64,000 nt of DNA, from contig JADJXK010000002.1 in assembly GCA_016710325.1 (NCBI GenBank), positions 3,162,001-3,226,000 of the forward strand, given 5' to 3'. The translations under genes were made by a program, and so were the position numbers. Of the stretch, positions 25,885 through 34,330 are shown piece by piece. Each line of letters begins with the position of its first letter. Within the stretch, counting starts at the first letter, position 1. The DNA is from Candidatus Leptofilum proximum. GTDB lineage: Bacteria > Chloroflexota > Anaerolineae > Promineifilales > Promineifilaceae. Under the pieces are notes generated by a model. That model was given only the letters and a program-made list of their open reading frames with translations. It searched no databases and was not told the origin of the DNA.

Positions 25885-26655
25885 TTATGCGAGGGAGGGC
25901 AGGCGTTTGTCCAGCGAGGGCATGTTGGCACGGGGATCTCTCATGCGCTGGTCATAGACGAAATCGGCCGTTTTTTCGATGCGCCACTGGCTGCCGTGCA
26001 GGTCGTTGAGTGCGGAGGCAATCTGGTAGAAGTTCCAGCGATCGTTGCTGTCTAGCAGGTAGAGATCAGGGGCGGCGTGGGCGAGGGATTGGAGGGTAAC
26101 GGCCGTATCCACCAAAAAGCTGCACGCTGGGAACCATTTCTCGCTGGCGCGCACCACCTCCTGCTTTGCCAGGAAGTCGATCATGTTATTGGAGCCAGGC
26201 GATGTGCCAATTTGCCAGCCCAACCGGGCGATGACGGCCTCAGGATTAGCCTGCCGCACCCGCTGCTCAGCGGTGGCCTTCTCAAAACCGTATCCTTCAC
26301 GGGCGTCGGGCACCGACTGGGGCGTAAACGGGCCAATCGCATCGTCGGTGAAGACCATGACGGAGCTGGTGAAAAGAAAGCGAATGCAGCGCTGACGGCA
26401 CAGTTGGGCCAGCTGCGTGGGCCATTCCACGTTCACCAGCCAGCCTTCATTTTCAATGCCGGTGGCTTGCGAAGGCACGGCCAGGTGGAACAGCGCGTCG
26501 GGGCGAACGGCGTCGAGGAACTGTTCGGCAGCGGGGAGATTGTTGGGCGGAACGGCCGTGCGATCCCAACCCACCACTGCGTAACCCGCAGCAGAGAGTT
26601 GGGCACTCAAGGCCGTGCCTACTGCCCCGTTCATGCCGGTGATGATTGCTTTCAC
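25885..26655 (-). CDS. NAD(P)-dependent sugar epimerase/reductase (RmlD-like SDR)
   Basis: A 256-residue extended SDR. N-terminal MKAIITGMNGAVGTALSA is the nucleotide-binding motif, FLFTSSVMVF includes the catalytic Ser region and YGFEK is the Tyr/Lys pair. RLGWQIGTSPGSNNMIDFL and a short C-terminal region resemble dTDP-4-dehydrorhamnose reductase (RmlD) rather than the 4-epimerases. It is shorter than RmlD. The substrate is unknown, and no rhamnose genes are adjacent. Confidence 0.8.
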   Translation of the reverse strand: MKAIITGMNGAVGTALSAQLSAAGYAVVGWDRTAVPPNNLPAAEQFLDAVRPDALFHLAVPSQATGIENEGWLVNVEWPTQLAQLCRQRCIRFLFTSSVMVFTDDAIGPFTPQSVPDAREGYGFEKATAEQRVRQANPEAVIARLGWQIGTSPGSNNMIDFLAKQEVVRASEKWFPACSFLVDTAVTLQSLAHAAPDLYLLDSNDRWNFYQIASALNDLHGSQWRIEKTADFVYDQRMRDPRANMPSLDKRLPSLA

Positions 26656-26673
26656 AACGCGCCCTCAAAAACA

Positions 26674-26704
26674 TTTTCCCGGAAGCCCGGAGTTTCCGGG
26701 AAAA
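26674..26704. terminator. Hairpin between two minus-strand genes
   Basis: TTTTCCCGGAA and TTCCGGGAAAA pair across CCCGGAGT-type loop sequence. It lies after the helicase gene on the minus strand and could terminate in that direction. Confidence 0.7.
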
Positions 26705-26711
26705 TTGGAAT

Positions 26712-28241
26712 TTAAGATGATTTGCGGGAACGGCTGCGTGACCGCCGACGCTTCTTTTGTGACTGATCAGACCTGTCAGACCGATCTTCACGATCTTTGC
26801 GCTCGGGCGCCTCTTCCACAGCGGCCGGTGGCGTGTGCAGCGACTGCTGGTACAGGTCGTCCAGCAGCATGGCGATGAGCTGAACCCCTTCCTCGTCGTT
26901 GGCCAGTTCACGCACCATGGGCACAAAACGCTGCAAGCGCTCGACGCGCAGCTTGTCCCGGTCGCGCATTTGCGCTTCCAGGCGCACCGTCATGCGCTCG
27001 GCGACCACTTTGGCCAGGGCAGCTTCATCGGGATACGGCCGTTCCTCAAACTCGATGTTGTACTGCCGGGCAATCTTCTTCAGCTGCACCTGCTCGGAAA
27101 AATCGCCGACCAGGGTGATGGCCACGCCTGCGGCCCCCGCCCGGCCCGTGCGCCCGGCGCGGTGGATGTACAGCTCAGGGTCTTCCGGCACTTCGTACTG
27201 GAACACGTGGGACAAATCGGAAATGTCGATGCCGCGCGCGGCCACGTCGGTGGCCACGCAGAAGCGTAGCTTGCCCTGTCGCAGCCGGTCCATCACCTTC
27301 TCGCGGTCCTTTTGCGGCAGATCGCCGCTCAGCTCGTCGGCATTGTAGCCAAAGCGCTGCATGACGACGGAAATGTAGTGCACACGCTGCTTGGTGTTGC
27401 AAAAGATGATGGCCGAATCGGGGTTTTCCAGCTCGATCAGCCGGATGAGCGCCCGGTCTTTTTCCAGCGGCGGTACCATGACGGTCTGGTGCGAGGTGTC
27501 GGCGACAGCCACATGGTCGCGGCTCAGGCTGAGGAAGTCTGGCTTGTGCATGAACTGCCGCGCCAGGCTGCGCACCGTCGGCGGGAAGGTGGCCGAGAAC
27601 ATGCAGGTGTACACCTCGTCCGGCAAATATTGCTGCACCCGGCGCATGTCCGGGTAAAAACCCATACTCAACATGCGGTCGGCTTCGTCAAAAACCAGCA
27701 CCTTGAGCTTTTTCAAGGACATGGAACCGCGCAGCAAATGGTCCAACACGCGCCCCGGCGTACCCACGATGAGGTGGGTGCCTTCGCGCAGCGCCTTCAG
27801 CTGGGGACCGTAACCAACGCCGCCGTAAACGGCCGTTACCCTGAATCCCGAATCGCCAAACAACATCTTGGCCTCAGTCACCACCTGGGTGGCCAGCTCG
27901 CGGGTAGGCACCAGCACCAGCGCCTGTGTTTCGTCCTGGTAGCGGTTCACCAGCTCCATGATGGGCATGATAAACGCGCCCGTTTTGCCGCTGCCCGTTC
28001 GCGCCTGCACCATAAGCGGCCGTCCGGCAAAAATATACGGCATCGCTTTTGACTGCACCGGCGTGAGGCTGCTCCAGCCAGCCCGGGCCACCGCCTCACT
28101 CAGGCGCGGCGTCAGATGCTCAATGCGCACCGAGGGCAGGCTGTCTTCCGGTTCTTCAATTTCGTCTTCTGGCTCCGGCAGGATGATGTCTGGTTCGTTA
28201 ATTTCTACTTCAGTTTGTTCGATGGGTTCTGTTTCACTCAT
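26712..28241 (-). CDS. DEAD-box RNA helicase
   Basis: A 509-residue ATP-dependent RNA helicase. Motif I is ARTGSGKTGAF, Ia is PTRELATQV, motif II is VFDEADRM, motif III FSATFPP, and motif VI HRAGRTGR, all intact. The first 40 residues are acidic and low in complexity. The last 120 residues form a charged C-terminal region, ending in a Lys/Arg/Ser-rich tail (KKRRRSRSRSRKSS). Such tails bind RNA in helicases of cold-shock or ribosome-assembly type. A precise subtype (CsdA, RhlE or SrmB) is not assignable. ATG 28241. Confidence 0.93.
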   Translation of the reverse strand: MSETEPIEQTEVEINEPDIILPEPEDEIEEPEDSLPSVRIEHLTPRLSEAVARAGWSSLTPVQSKAMPYIFAGRPLMVQARTGSGKTGAFIMPIMELVNRYQDETQALVLVPTRELATQVVTEAKMLFGDSGFRVTAVYGGVGYGPQLKALREGTHLIVGTPGRVLDHLLRGSMSLKKLKVLVFDEADRMLSMGFYPDMRRVQQYLPDEVYTCMFSATFPPTVRSLARQFMHKPDFLSLSRDHVAVADTSHQTVMVPPLEKDRALIRLIELENPDSAIIFCNTKQRVHYISVVMQRFGYNADELSGDLPQKDREKVMDRLRQGKLRFCVATDVAARGIDISDLSHVFQYEVPEDPELYIHRAGRTGRAGAAGVAITLVGDFSEQVQLKKIARQYNIEFEERPYPDEAALAKVVAERMTVRLEAQMRDRDKLRVERLQRFVPMVRELANDEEGVQLIAMLLDDLYQQSLHTPPAAVEEAPERKDREDRSDRSDQSQKKRRRSRSRSRKSS

Positions 28242-28464
28242 TCAACTTTTGCGAATTGCGTCGTTCCTATTTGGCAACTGTGTGTTGTCAGACAAAAAAG
28301 GCAATAAGCCCTCATAGATTTTTAGTTTGGCCACAGAGAACACAGAGGTTTTAGAGAGGTTGCCTGTGCCACCTGTGAGTTTCCTTTCATATTGATCAAA
28401 GAGTCTAGCGCAAAACGGCCGTTTTCGCACCTTCTCTCATCCGGCCGCAACATCCACAACAGTC

Positions 28465-28615
28465 GTAGGGGCGGGACGACCGGGTGGAACCGTTGAACGA
28501 CGTATGGCCTTTGCTCCGGTCGTCTCGCCCAAGACGGCCGTCTTATCATGGCGAGACGGCGCGGAAGTGGCCTTAGACGTGATTCCTCGTTTCGACCGCG
28601 CCGTCCCGCCCCTAC
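28465..28615. mobile_element. MITE-like element with 14-bp terminal inverted repeats
   Basis: About 151 bp bounded by GTAGGGGCGGGACG (28465-28478) and its exact complement (28602-28615). Inside is a second nested hairpin (GTCTCGCC / GGCGAGAC at about 28525 and 28554) flanking an ACGGCCGT octamer. No coding frame is seen and there is no clear target duplication. It sits in the 384-bp gap upstream of the helicase (its start is at 28241); the rest of the gap (28242-28464) is AT-rich and holds one CACAGAG-type repeat near 28330-28380. Confidence 0.55.
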
Positions 28616-28625
28616 ACAATTGCAT

Positions 28626-29489
28626 CTAATCCCGCCAGAGGGGCAGGCTGCAGCAGCGGAACGATCCCCCGGTCTTGGGCGGGTCGTCGAAGGGCAGCTC
28701 GATCACTTCCAGGCTGCGCCGCCGCAGTTCAGTGTTGACGCGGCTGGCCTGCGGCCGGGCAATCACCTGTGTAGGTGAGAGGGACAGCACGTTGGTGGCC
28801 AGCATTTGCTGCTCGGCGCGGGTCACCTCGATCCAGTCGTAGGCTTCGGCCAGGGCGGGCGGCACTTCCGCCAATCCATCCGGGTAGATGAGGGCGCTGT
28901 GCCGACCCACGGGCACAAAGCTGCAATCCAGGTGCAGCACGTTTTCACCGTCGGCGAGCTGCTTAAGTGGCACGGGGATCACCTGGAAATGCGGAAAACA
29001 TCTGGCCAGGTAGGCGGCCCCCTCTGGCCCGGTGCGCTGGCTGAGCCCGACGAAGATACGGCCGTTATCCACCACCACATCGCCCCCTTCCAGCACCACC
29101 TCATCCGGCACCTTGATGATGCGCTGCGTGCGCATCCGGTCCAGCAGCGGCAGCAGCCCCAGCCACTCGTCGCGGCGGCTGTCGCGGGCCATTTGCGTCA
29201 CCACAAACGTGTCGCCAATCACCACGCCGATGTCGCGGGTCATCAGCTGGTCCGGCACGCCGTCCAGCGGCTCCGGCTGGAACACCGCCACACCACGACC
29301 GAGCAGCGTTTGCTTAAAGCTATCCAGCTCGGCCATCACCCGCTCCCGCGTAGGGCAGTCGGGGCCAAAATAAAACTGCTTTTGGGTTTCGTTGATGATG
29401 GCGGGGGGCGCTTTGTGGAAATTGTCGGGATAACCGATGACGACGGAGCGCAGGCGGCCGGTTTCTGAGGTGACGCAAAGCTTGTGCAT
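28626..29489 (-). CDS. Arginine deiminase-fold amidinohydrolase (DDAH-like)
   Basis: A 287-residue guanidino-modifying enzyme. ATG 29489 (MHKLCVT) is used because GGAGG, which falls just inside an upstream ATGGAGG at 29504, stands eight bases before it. Motifs: LEGGDVVVDNGRIF, the catalytic His region VLHLDCSFVPVG and the C-terminal Cys in GGSFRCCSLPL. The family includes dimethylarginine dimethylaminohydrolase and related N,N-dimethylarginine hydrolases; the catalytic Cys is present. The substrate could be arginine, methylarginine or a related guanidino compound. Confidence 0.83.
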   Translation of the reverse strand: MHKLCVTSETGRLRSVVIGYPDNFHKAPPAIINETQKQFYFGPDCPTRERVMAELDSFKQTLLGRGVAVFQPEPLDGVPDQLMTRDIGVVIGDTFVVTQMARDSRRDEWLGLLPLLDRMRTQRIIKVPDEVVLEGGDVVVDNGRIFVGLSQRTGPEGAAYLARCFPHFQVIPVPLKQLADGENVLHLDCSFVPVGRHSALIYPDGLAEVPPALAEAYDWIEVTRAEQQMLATNVLSLSPTQVIARPQASRVNTELRRRSLEVIELPFDDPPKTGGSFRCCSLPLWRD

Positions 29490-29587
29490 GACGGGTGCCT
29501 CCATGATGTTCAGCGAGTTGTGGGTGGTGGGTCAGGCCACACACAATATGATATGGAGACGGAAACGGCCGTCAAGAACTATTTTGT

Positions 29588-29655
29588 GGCAAGTGGCAGG
29601 TGGCAGGTGGCAAGTTGCAGGTTGCAGGTGGCAAGCGACCTGCAACCTGCAACCT
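29588..29655. repeat. Tandem words GGCAGGTGGCAGGTGG and CTGCAACCTGCAACC
   Basis: Copies of a GCAGGTGGCAGGTGGCAAGT-type unit on one side face CCTGCAACCTGCAACC on the other, so this block folds into a hairpin between two minus-strand genes. Confidence 0.65.
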
Positions 29656-29660
29656 CTCAC

Positions 29661-30371
29661 TCAGCCCAGCTGCCAGGCACAAAAGAGCAGCAGCGCCAGG
29701 TAAGACAATGCCGCCAAGAGCGACGGCCGTTTCACCAGATACCACATACGCGGCGGGGCAAACAGCAGCACCAGCAGTCCAAACGCGCCAATCGCCCCCA
29801 GCCAGCCGGTGAAGAGCTGGGTGGCTTGCAGAACGGCCGTACCCAACAGCACCATTCCGTTCACCGCCAGCAGGGCCAACAGCGCCAGCCCGGCATAGCT
29901 GCGCGAATCTTCCTCAATCGTCACCCGCACCGAGGCGCTGAGCACCAGCACGTAAAACAGCGAGGCGGCAATCCACGCCCCCGGCCCGTACACAAAAAAG
30001 GACGACGACTCGCCCGCCCCCAGCACGCGATCATCGACCACGAAGATGGAATCCCAGTAACCCAGCTGCTGCAAAAAGATCACCACCAGCATCAGGGCAA
30101 AGAAGATGGCCAACGGCCGCATCACTCGCGTCCCCGTTACCCAGGTGGGCAGGCGAGAGATGCGTTCAGCGTCGGCCGTCGGTTCCAGCTTACGAATGAG
30201 GTAAACGGCCGTACAGTACACCACAAACGCCGCACCCAAAATCAGCACGTTGATCGTCGAAAGATCGGCAAACTGCGCCGCCAATGACGGCAGCAGCCAG
30301 GCCGCCACAGCAACACCCACAGCATCCGCCAGCAGCGGCAAGATCAGCAAAAAAGTTTGTTTTTGTTTCAC
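29661..30371 (-). CDS. Multi-pass membrane protein of unknown function
   Basis: About 236 residues with six likely membrane helices (LLILPLLADAVGVAV, NVLILGAAFVVYCTAVYL, LAIFFALMLVVIFLQQLG, IAASLFYVLVLSASVR, LLALLAVNGMVLLGTAVL and a pair in the C-terminal 50 residues). A loop with charge (GESSSFFVYGPG) lies near residues 110-125. No family is recognised. The GTG at 30371 has GAGGT five bases upstream; ATG 30383 is the alternative, four codons longer. It lies between the divergent zinc-ribbon gene and a repeat block. Confidence 0.6.
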   Translation of the reverse strand: MKQKQTFLLILPLLADAVGVAVAAWLLPSLAAQFADLSTINVLILGAAFVVYCTAVYLIRKLEPTADAERISRLPTWVTGTRVMRPLAIFFALMLVVIFLQQLGYWDSIFVVDDRVLGAGESSSFFVYGPGAWIAASLFYVLVLSASVRVTIEEDSRSYAGLALLALLAVNGMVLLGTAVLQATQLFTGWLGAIGAFGLLVLLFAPPRMWYLVKRPSLLAALSYLALLLFCAWQLG

Positions 30372-30427
30372 AAGTAACCTCACATTTAGCGGTGATCTTA
30401 TCAGAAACGGGAAAAAACAATCACAAA

Positions 30428-30500
30428 CAGAGTGAAGCGTGAAACGCGAAACGTAACAGTGGGCTCATCCATCACGTTTCACCCTTCACGTTTCAAATAC
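30428..30500. repeat. Palindrome, GTGAAACGCGAAACG family
   Basis: GAGTGAAGCGTGAAACGC and ATCACGTTTCACCCTTCACG form a loose hairpin. The same word family is at 36964-37018. Confidence 0.65.
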
Positions 30501-30583
30501 ATCTTGCCAACCGCCGCACGATGGTCTAATCTTTAGGCGAAATTGGCGCCATCGGCTAATTTTTTCCAGCAATGAGGTAAACT

Positions 30584-31894
30584 ATGAGCAGTCCGTTTCC
30601 CCCTGAAGGATTTATCAAAACCAAATCGGCCGTTCCTGGAATTGAGGTCTACATGCCGCGCCCACCGGAAGAAGACGGCCGTCCCGTGGTCGATTTTCGC
30701 TGCCCGCACTGCGACGGCGCCACCGCCTACAGCACCGACGACGGCGGCCTCACCTGCTCCTTCTGCGGCTACCACGAAGCGCCGCAAGTAGAGGTGGTGG
30801 GCGAGGGCGCCCAGGAATTTGAGTTCACCGTAGAAACCGTCGAGCGCGCCGTCAACGGCTGGGGCGCTGAGCGCAAGGAGCTGGTGTGTAACAGCTGCGC
30901 CTCGCACATCACGCTTTCCACCGACATGCTCACGCACACCTGCCCGTTTTGCAGCTCCAATGCGGTGGTGCAGACGCGCGCCCCGCAGGACGTGCTGCGC
31001 CCGCGCTTTTTGATTCCGTTCAGCACCACCACGGAAGATTGCCGGAAGGGAACGGCCGTCTGGCTGCAAAACAGCTGGATGCTGCCCAAAGATCTGCAAA
31101 AGCTGGCCCGCGCCACGGAGTACACCCCCATCTACATCCCGTTCTGGACCTTCGATGCCCGCACCCAAGCCACCTGGCGTGCCGAAGTATACAACACCGA
31201 CGCCAACCGCCGCCGCCACTCTGCCCCCAACTGGAAGTGGGAACGCCCCTTCTTGCTCAAGCTGGGCGACCGCGAAGACAAAGTGTGGGATTGGGAATCG
31301 GGTGCGGTGAGTTTGGTTACCGATGACCTGCTTGTCAGCGGCAGCAGCCAGCTCAGCCTGACGCTGTTGGGCCAGCTCGGTGGCTACCGGCTGGGCGACA
31401 TGGTGCCCTATGCGGCCACCTTCCTGGCAGGTCTTTCGGCCCAGGCCTACGACGTGGACCTGGAAACAGCCTGGGAACGCGCCCGGCGGCTGATGCGCGC
31501 CCGCACCAAGGAAGCGTGCCAGCAGCAGGCCAGCACCCAAAACATGCGCAACTTCAGCATGAACCTGGAGTTCAGCGAGGAGAGCTGGCGCTACATCTTG
31601 CTGCCCATTTACCTGGCCACCTACCGCTACGGCGATAAGGTGTTCCAGGTGATGGTCAACGGCCAGACCGGCGTCATTGCCGGGCAGCGGCCGGTGGATT
31701 GGCAGAAAGTGGGCTGGACGCTGGCAGGTACGTTCCTGCCCGCGCTGCTTTTTGCTTTGGTTGCGGCCGTTTTGCTGGCCAACAACTACGACATCGGCGG
31801 TGTGTTTGGCCTGCTGGCGGGTGTTAGTCTGATTGTCTGGCTGGTTTTTGTGATTGATACGCTGCGTAAAGCGGGCAAAATGGCCAAGGTTTAA
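30584..31894 (+). CDS. Membrane-anchored protein with zinc ribbons (first of two paralogues)
   Basis: A 436-residue protein. CPHC...CSFC (C45-C62 region) and CNSC...CPFC (about 110-132) form two cysteine-rich zinc ribbons. A middle region with FLIPFSTTTEDC, YTPIYIPFW and LLPIYLATYRYGDKVF is shared with the next gene. The last 60 residues hold two membrane helices (TFLPALLFALVAAVLLA and LLAGVSLIVWLVFVI). The fold of the middle is not identified; transcript context is a pair. A role in membrane-associated nucleic acid or protein handling would be guesswork. Confidence 0.75.
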   Translation: MSSPFPPEGFIKTKSAVPGIEVYMPRPPEEDGRPVVDFRCPHCDGATAYSTDDGGLTCSFCGYHEAPQVEVVGEGAQEFEFTVETVERAVNGWGAERKELVCNSCASHITLSTDMLTHTCPFCSSNAVVQTRAPQDVLRPRFLIPFSTTTEDCRKGTAVWLQNSWMLPKDLQKLARATEYTPIYIPFWTFDARTQATWRAEVYNTDANRRRHSAPNWKWERPFLLKLGDREDKVWDWESGAVSLVTDDLLVSGSSQLSLTLLGQLGGYRLGDMVPYAATFLAGLSAQAYDVDLETAWERARRLMRARTKEACQQQASTQNMRNFSMNLEFSEESWRYILLPIYLATYRYGDKVFQVMVNGQTGVIAGQRPVDWQKVGWTLAGTFLPALLFALVAAVLLANNYDIGGVFGLLAGVSLIVWLVFVIDTLRKAGKMAKV

Positions 31895-31935
31895 AATGGT
31901 CAATTGTTAATGGCCAATGGTTAATGGTTAAGTTG

Positions 31936-33036
31936 ATGGATGAAGTGGAATCAGTTCAAAACGAAAACTGGATTGGGGTCTGGGGGGCAAATTGGGTGCT
32001 GGCGGGGTGTGCCAGCTGCAACGGGGTGTTTGTGCTGCCTTCGGAGAAGGTGAGCCAGCGCTGTCCTCTTTGCGGGCAGACGGCCCTGGCGCAGATGAAC
32101 CCGGCTGAAGATCGGCCCATCTACACCCAGCCGCCGGAACTGGTGGTGCCGTTCCGCGCCGCCGAAAACCAGCTGCGTGCCAGCGTGCGCCAGTTTGCCA
32201 AAAGCCTCTGGCTGGCCCCCGCCGACCTGAGTGAAAATACGCTGCTGGGGCGATTGCAGCCGGTCTACCTGCCGATGTGGCTGGTCGATGCCCAGGTGCA
32301 GGGCGAATGGCAGGCGGAAATGGGCTTCGACTACGAAATCGTGAGCCATCGCGAGCAGTTCCAGAACAGTGACTGGCAGACGGAGCGGGTAAAGGAGAAG
32401 CGGGTGCGTTGGGAGCAGCGTATCGGCCGCTTAGACCGACAGTACGACAACCAGGCTGCCCCCGCCCTGGAAGAACATTCACAGGTGGAGGCAAAAATCG
32501 GCCGTTTTGACTGCAAAGCGCCAAAACCGTTCCACCCCGGCGATTTAGACGGCGCGGTCATTCATCTGCCCAACCGCCCGCCGGAGGATGCCTGGAATGA
32601 GGCGGTGGTGGGGCTGCAAACGGCCGTTGCCCAGGACTGCCGCCTCGCCTGCGAAGCGGATCACAGCCGGGGGTTTAAGTGGTCGCCGCGTTTTACCAAC
32701 CAGCAGTGGACCCAACTGCTGCTGCCGCTTTACACCAGCTACTACCTGGACGATGACAATCGGGCGCAGATGGTGCTGCTGCACGGCCAAACCGGCCAGC
32801 TGCACGGCGCCAAACGGGCCTCGATGAAGCGTGCCCAGCGCGTGGCGGGGATGATTGCGGTGGTGGCGGCCGTTTTCTTGCTGCTGACCCTGGCGCTGTT
32901 GGCCCTCGGCTTCACCATGGCCGAAGAGGTGCTGGCCTGGGCTGGCGTGACAGGGGTTTTGACGGTGGGTGTGGGAGGAACGGCCGTTATCCCTCTCGTC
33001 TATGCCTGGACCATCAACAGCACTGCCAAAGAGTAA
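31936..33036 (+). CDS. Membrane-anchored zinc-ribbon paralogue (second of two)
   Basis: A 366-residue protein paralogous to the preceding one. It has one ribbon (CASCNGVF and CPLCGQT), then LVVPFRAAENQLRASVRQF, LQPVYLPMWLVDAQVQG and WTQLLLPLYTSYYLDDDNRAQMV, which match FLIPF..., YTPIYIPFW and ILLPIYLATYRYG of the neighbour. Two membrane helices follow near the C-terminus. ATG 31936 is preferred over 31924 because the short upstream stretch is repeat sequence (AATGGTCAATTG and AATGGTTAATGG words, about 31890-31935). The first ribbon of the neighbour is missing here. Confidence 0.72.
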   Translation: MDEVESVQNENWIGVWGANWVLAGCASCNGVFVLPSEKVSQRCPLCGQTALAQMNPAEDRPIYTQPPELVVPFRAAENQLRASVRQFAKSLWLAPADLSENTLLGRLQPVYLPMWLVDAQVQGEWQAEMGFDYEIVSHREQFQNSDWQTERVKEKRVRWEQRIGRLDRQYDNQAAPALEEHSQVEAKIGRFDCKAPKPFHPGDLDGAVIHLPNRPPEDAWNEAVVGLQTAVAQDCRLACEADHSRGFKWSPRFTNQQWTQLLLPLYTSYYLDDDNRAQMVLLHGQTGQLHGAKRASMKRAQRVAGMIAVVAAVFLLLTLALLALGFTMAEEVLAWAGVTGVLTVGVGGTAVIPLVYAWTINSTAKE

Positions 33037-33043
33037 GAAGAAA

Positions 33044-33101
33044 ATCCACAGATTGCACAGATGACACAGATTAAAGCGTTTTATCTGTGCAATCTGTGGA
33101 T
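33044..33101. repeat. Perfect palindrome, ACAGATTGCACAGAT family
   Basis: ATCCACAGATTGCACAGAT (33044-33062) pairs exactly with 33083-33101. It separates the convergent zinc-ribbon and SDR genes. Confidence 0.75.
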
Positions 33102-33125
33102 AAATTTTCCCCTTTGCGTCAAATT

Positions 33126-34007
33126 TCAGCCCAAAACCGGCTGTTTGATGAAGCGGCGGGTTACCTGCATCAGCTTTTCGATGTTGGCCCCATCGTGGGT
33201 GTAGGCCGGTGAATCGACGATGTGAGTGGGGTCGTCGAAGTATTTGCCGCTGGTTTGGGCCACGTCGGGGGAGAGGGCCAGGTAGGTGTAGGTTTGGGCC
33301 ATCTCTTCGGGCGTGATTGAGTAGCGGCTCTTGAGGGCGTACATCTTGCGCAGCAGCGCCGGGAGGTGCGGATAACGCTCGTCCACATCAATGCGTACGT
33401 TAGTTACACGGATGGAGTTGGCGGTTACGGCCGTATCCTTCAGCTCCCTCGCCAGCCAATACGTGTACATCACCTGCGCCAGCTTGGACTGGTAATACGC
33501 CTTTTGCACGCTAAATTTTTGTTCGCGAAACTCCGGATCGGCCAGGTTTATTTTTAGGAACGGGTAGGTTACCAACCCTTTGGAGGAAATGGTGATGATC
33601 CGCCCCTGCGCGCTGCGTTTGAGCGCATCCAGCAGCAAATCCGTCAGCAAAACGGGGCCGATATGGTTGGTGGCCCACACCTGTTCCACACCTTCATCGG
33701 TAAAAACAATCTGCTTGCGCCGGATGTCGAAGTCGGCGGCGTTGTGAATGAGCACGTCCAGCACGCCGTAGCGGGCCAGGAAGGCCTGGGCAAAGGCGTG
33801 GATCGACGACTGGCGCGACATGTCCAGCAGCATCAGCTCAACGTCATCGCTGTTGGCCTGTTGGCGAATGTCGGCCAGGGCCGCCTCACCGCGCGCCTGG
33901 CTGCGGCAGGCGATGATGACTTTGTGCCCCTGTTGGGCAATCTGTACGGCGGCGGCCTTGCCAATGCCAGAGTTACCGCCGGTGATGATACATACTTTTT
34001 GTTTCAT
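33126..34007 (-). CDS. SDR oxidoreductase (retinol dehydrogenase-like)
   Basis: A 293-residue short-chain dehydrogenase. TGGNSGIG (cofactor), NAADFDI (in place of the usual NNAG), ITISSKG and YYQSK (Tyr/Lys) are visible. The C-terminal half (LMQVTRRFI and SPDVAQTSGKYF) resembles animal and bacterial retinol/steroid dehydrogenase-like SDRs. The ATG 34007 is followed by MKQKVCIITGGNSGIG. The IS110 lies 323 bases upstream. Confidence 0.85.
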   Translation of the reverse strand: MKQKVCIITGGNSGIGKAAAVQIAQQGHKVIIACRSQARGEAALADIRQQANSDDVELMLLDMSRQSSIHAFAQAFLARYGVLDVLIHNAADFDIRRKQIVFTDEGVEQVWATNHIGPVLLTDLLLDALKRSAQGRIITISSKGLVTYPFLKINLADPEFREQKFSVQKAYYQSKLAQVMYTYWLARELKDTAVTANSIRVTNVRIDVDERYPHLPALLRKMYALKSRYSITPEEMAQTYTYLALSPDVAQTSGKYFDDPTHIVDSPAYTHDGANIEKLMQVTRRFIKQPVLG

Positions 34008-34189
34008 GTTATTCCTCGTGTATTTCCCCAGAAACTGCTTTCCAGGGCGTTAGCTCTGTCTTTTTGTGTCATTAGTATGATAAAGCAAAACGAAAGGCCG
34101 ATTGTCATTTGGTTCAAAAACCGTGCGGGAGATGAGGCCCATCGTGAAAATGATAAAACAAGAGGCCAAAAAAGCGACCATCCGTTAAG

Positions 34190-34330
34190 ATTGCTCAACT
34201 CTGGTAGGCCGATGTCATAGGCGCAAAGCCGCGCAGGAGCGCAGACCGCCAGAGTAGGAGAGTTCACGAGAACCCGAACAGTTGTTAGGACAGTAAAGTC
34301 CGTATTATTGCTAGTGCGGGTCACAAAGGA
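34190..34330 (+). ncRNA. Candidate bridge RNA (seekRNA) region of the IS110 element
   Basis: Just upstream of the transposase, the sequence GCAAAGCCGCGCAGGAGCGC with neighbouring inverted words could fold into stem-loops (GGC...GCC, GCGC...GCGC). IS110-family elements express a guide RNA of about 100-180 nt from the non-coding end. The position and structure fit. Loop identity and target match were not demonstrated. Confidence 0.45.

Noticed and set aside
29588..29655. Tandem GCAGGTGGCAGGTGG units resembling a microsatellite or CRISPR.
   Set aside because: The second half is the reverse complement of the first, so it is a hairpin-forming intergenic repeat.
30533..31903. A 456-codon minus-strand frame opposite the first zinc-ribbon gene.
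   Set aside because: It mirrors a gene with clear cysteine ribbons and membrane helices; its own translation has no domain or ordered hydrophobic pattern, and long antisense frames are common in this GC-rich DNA.
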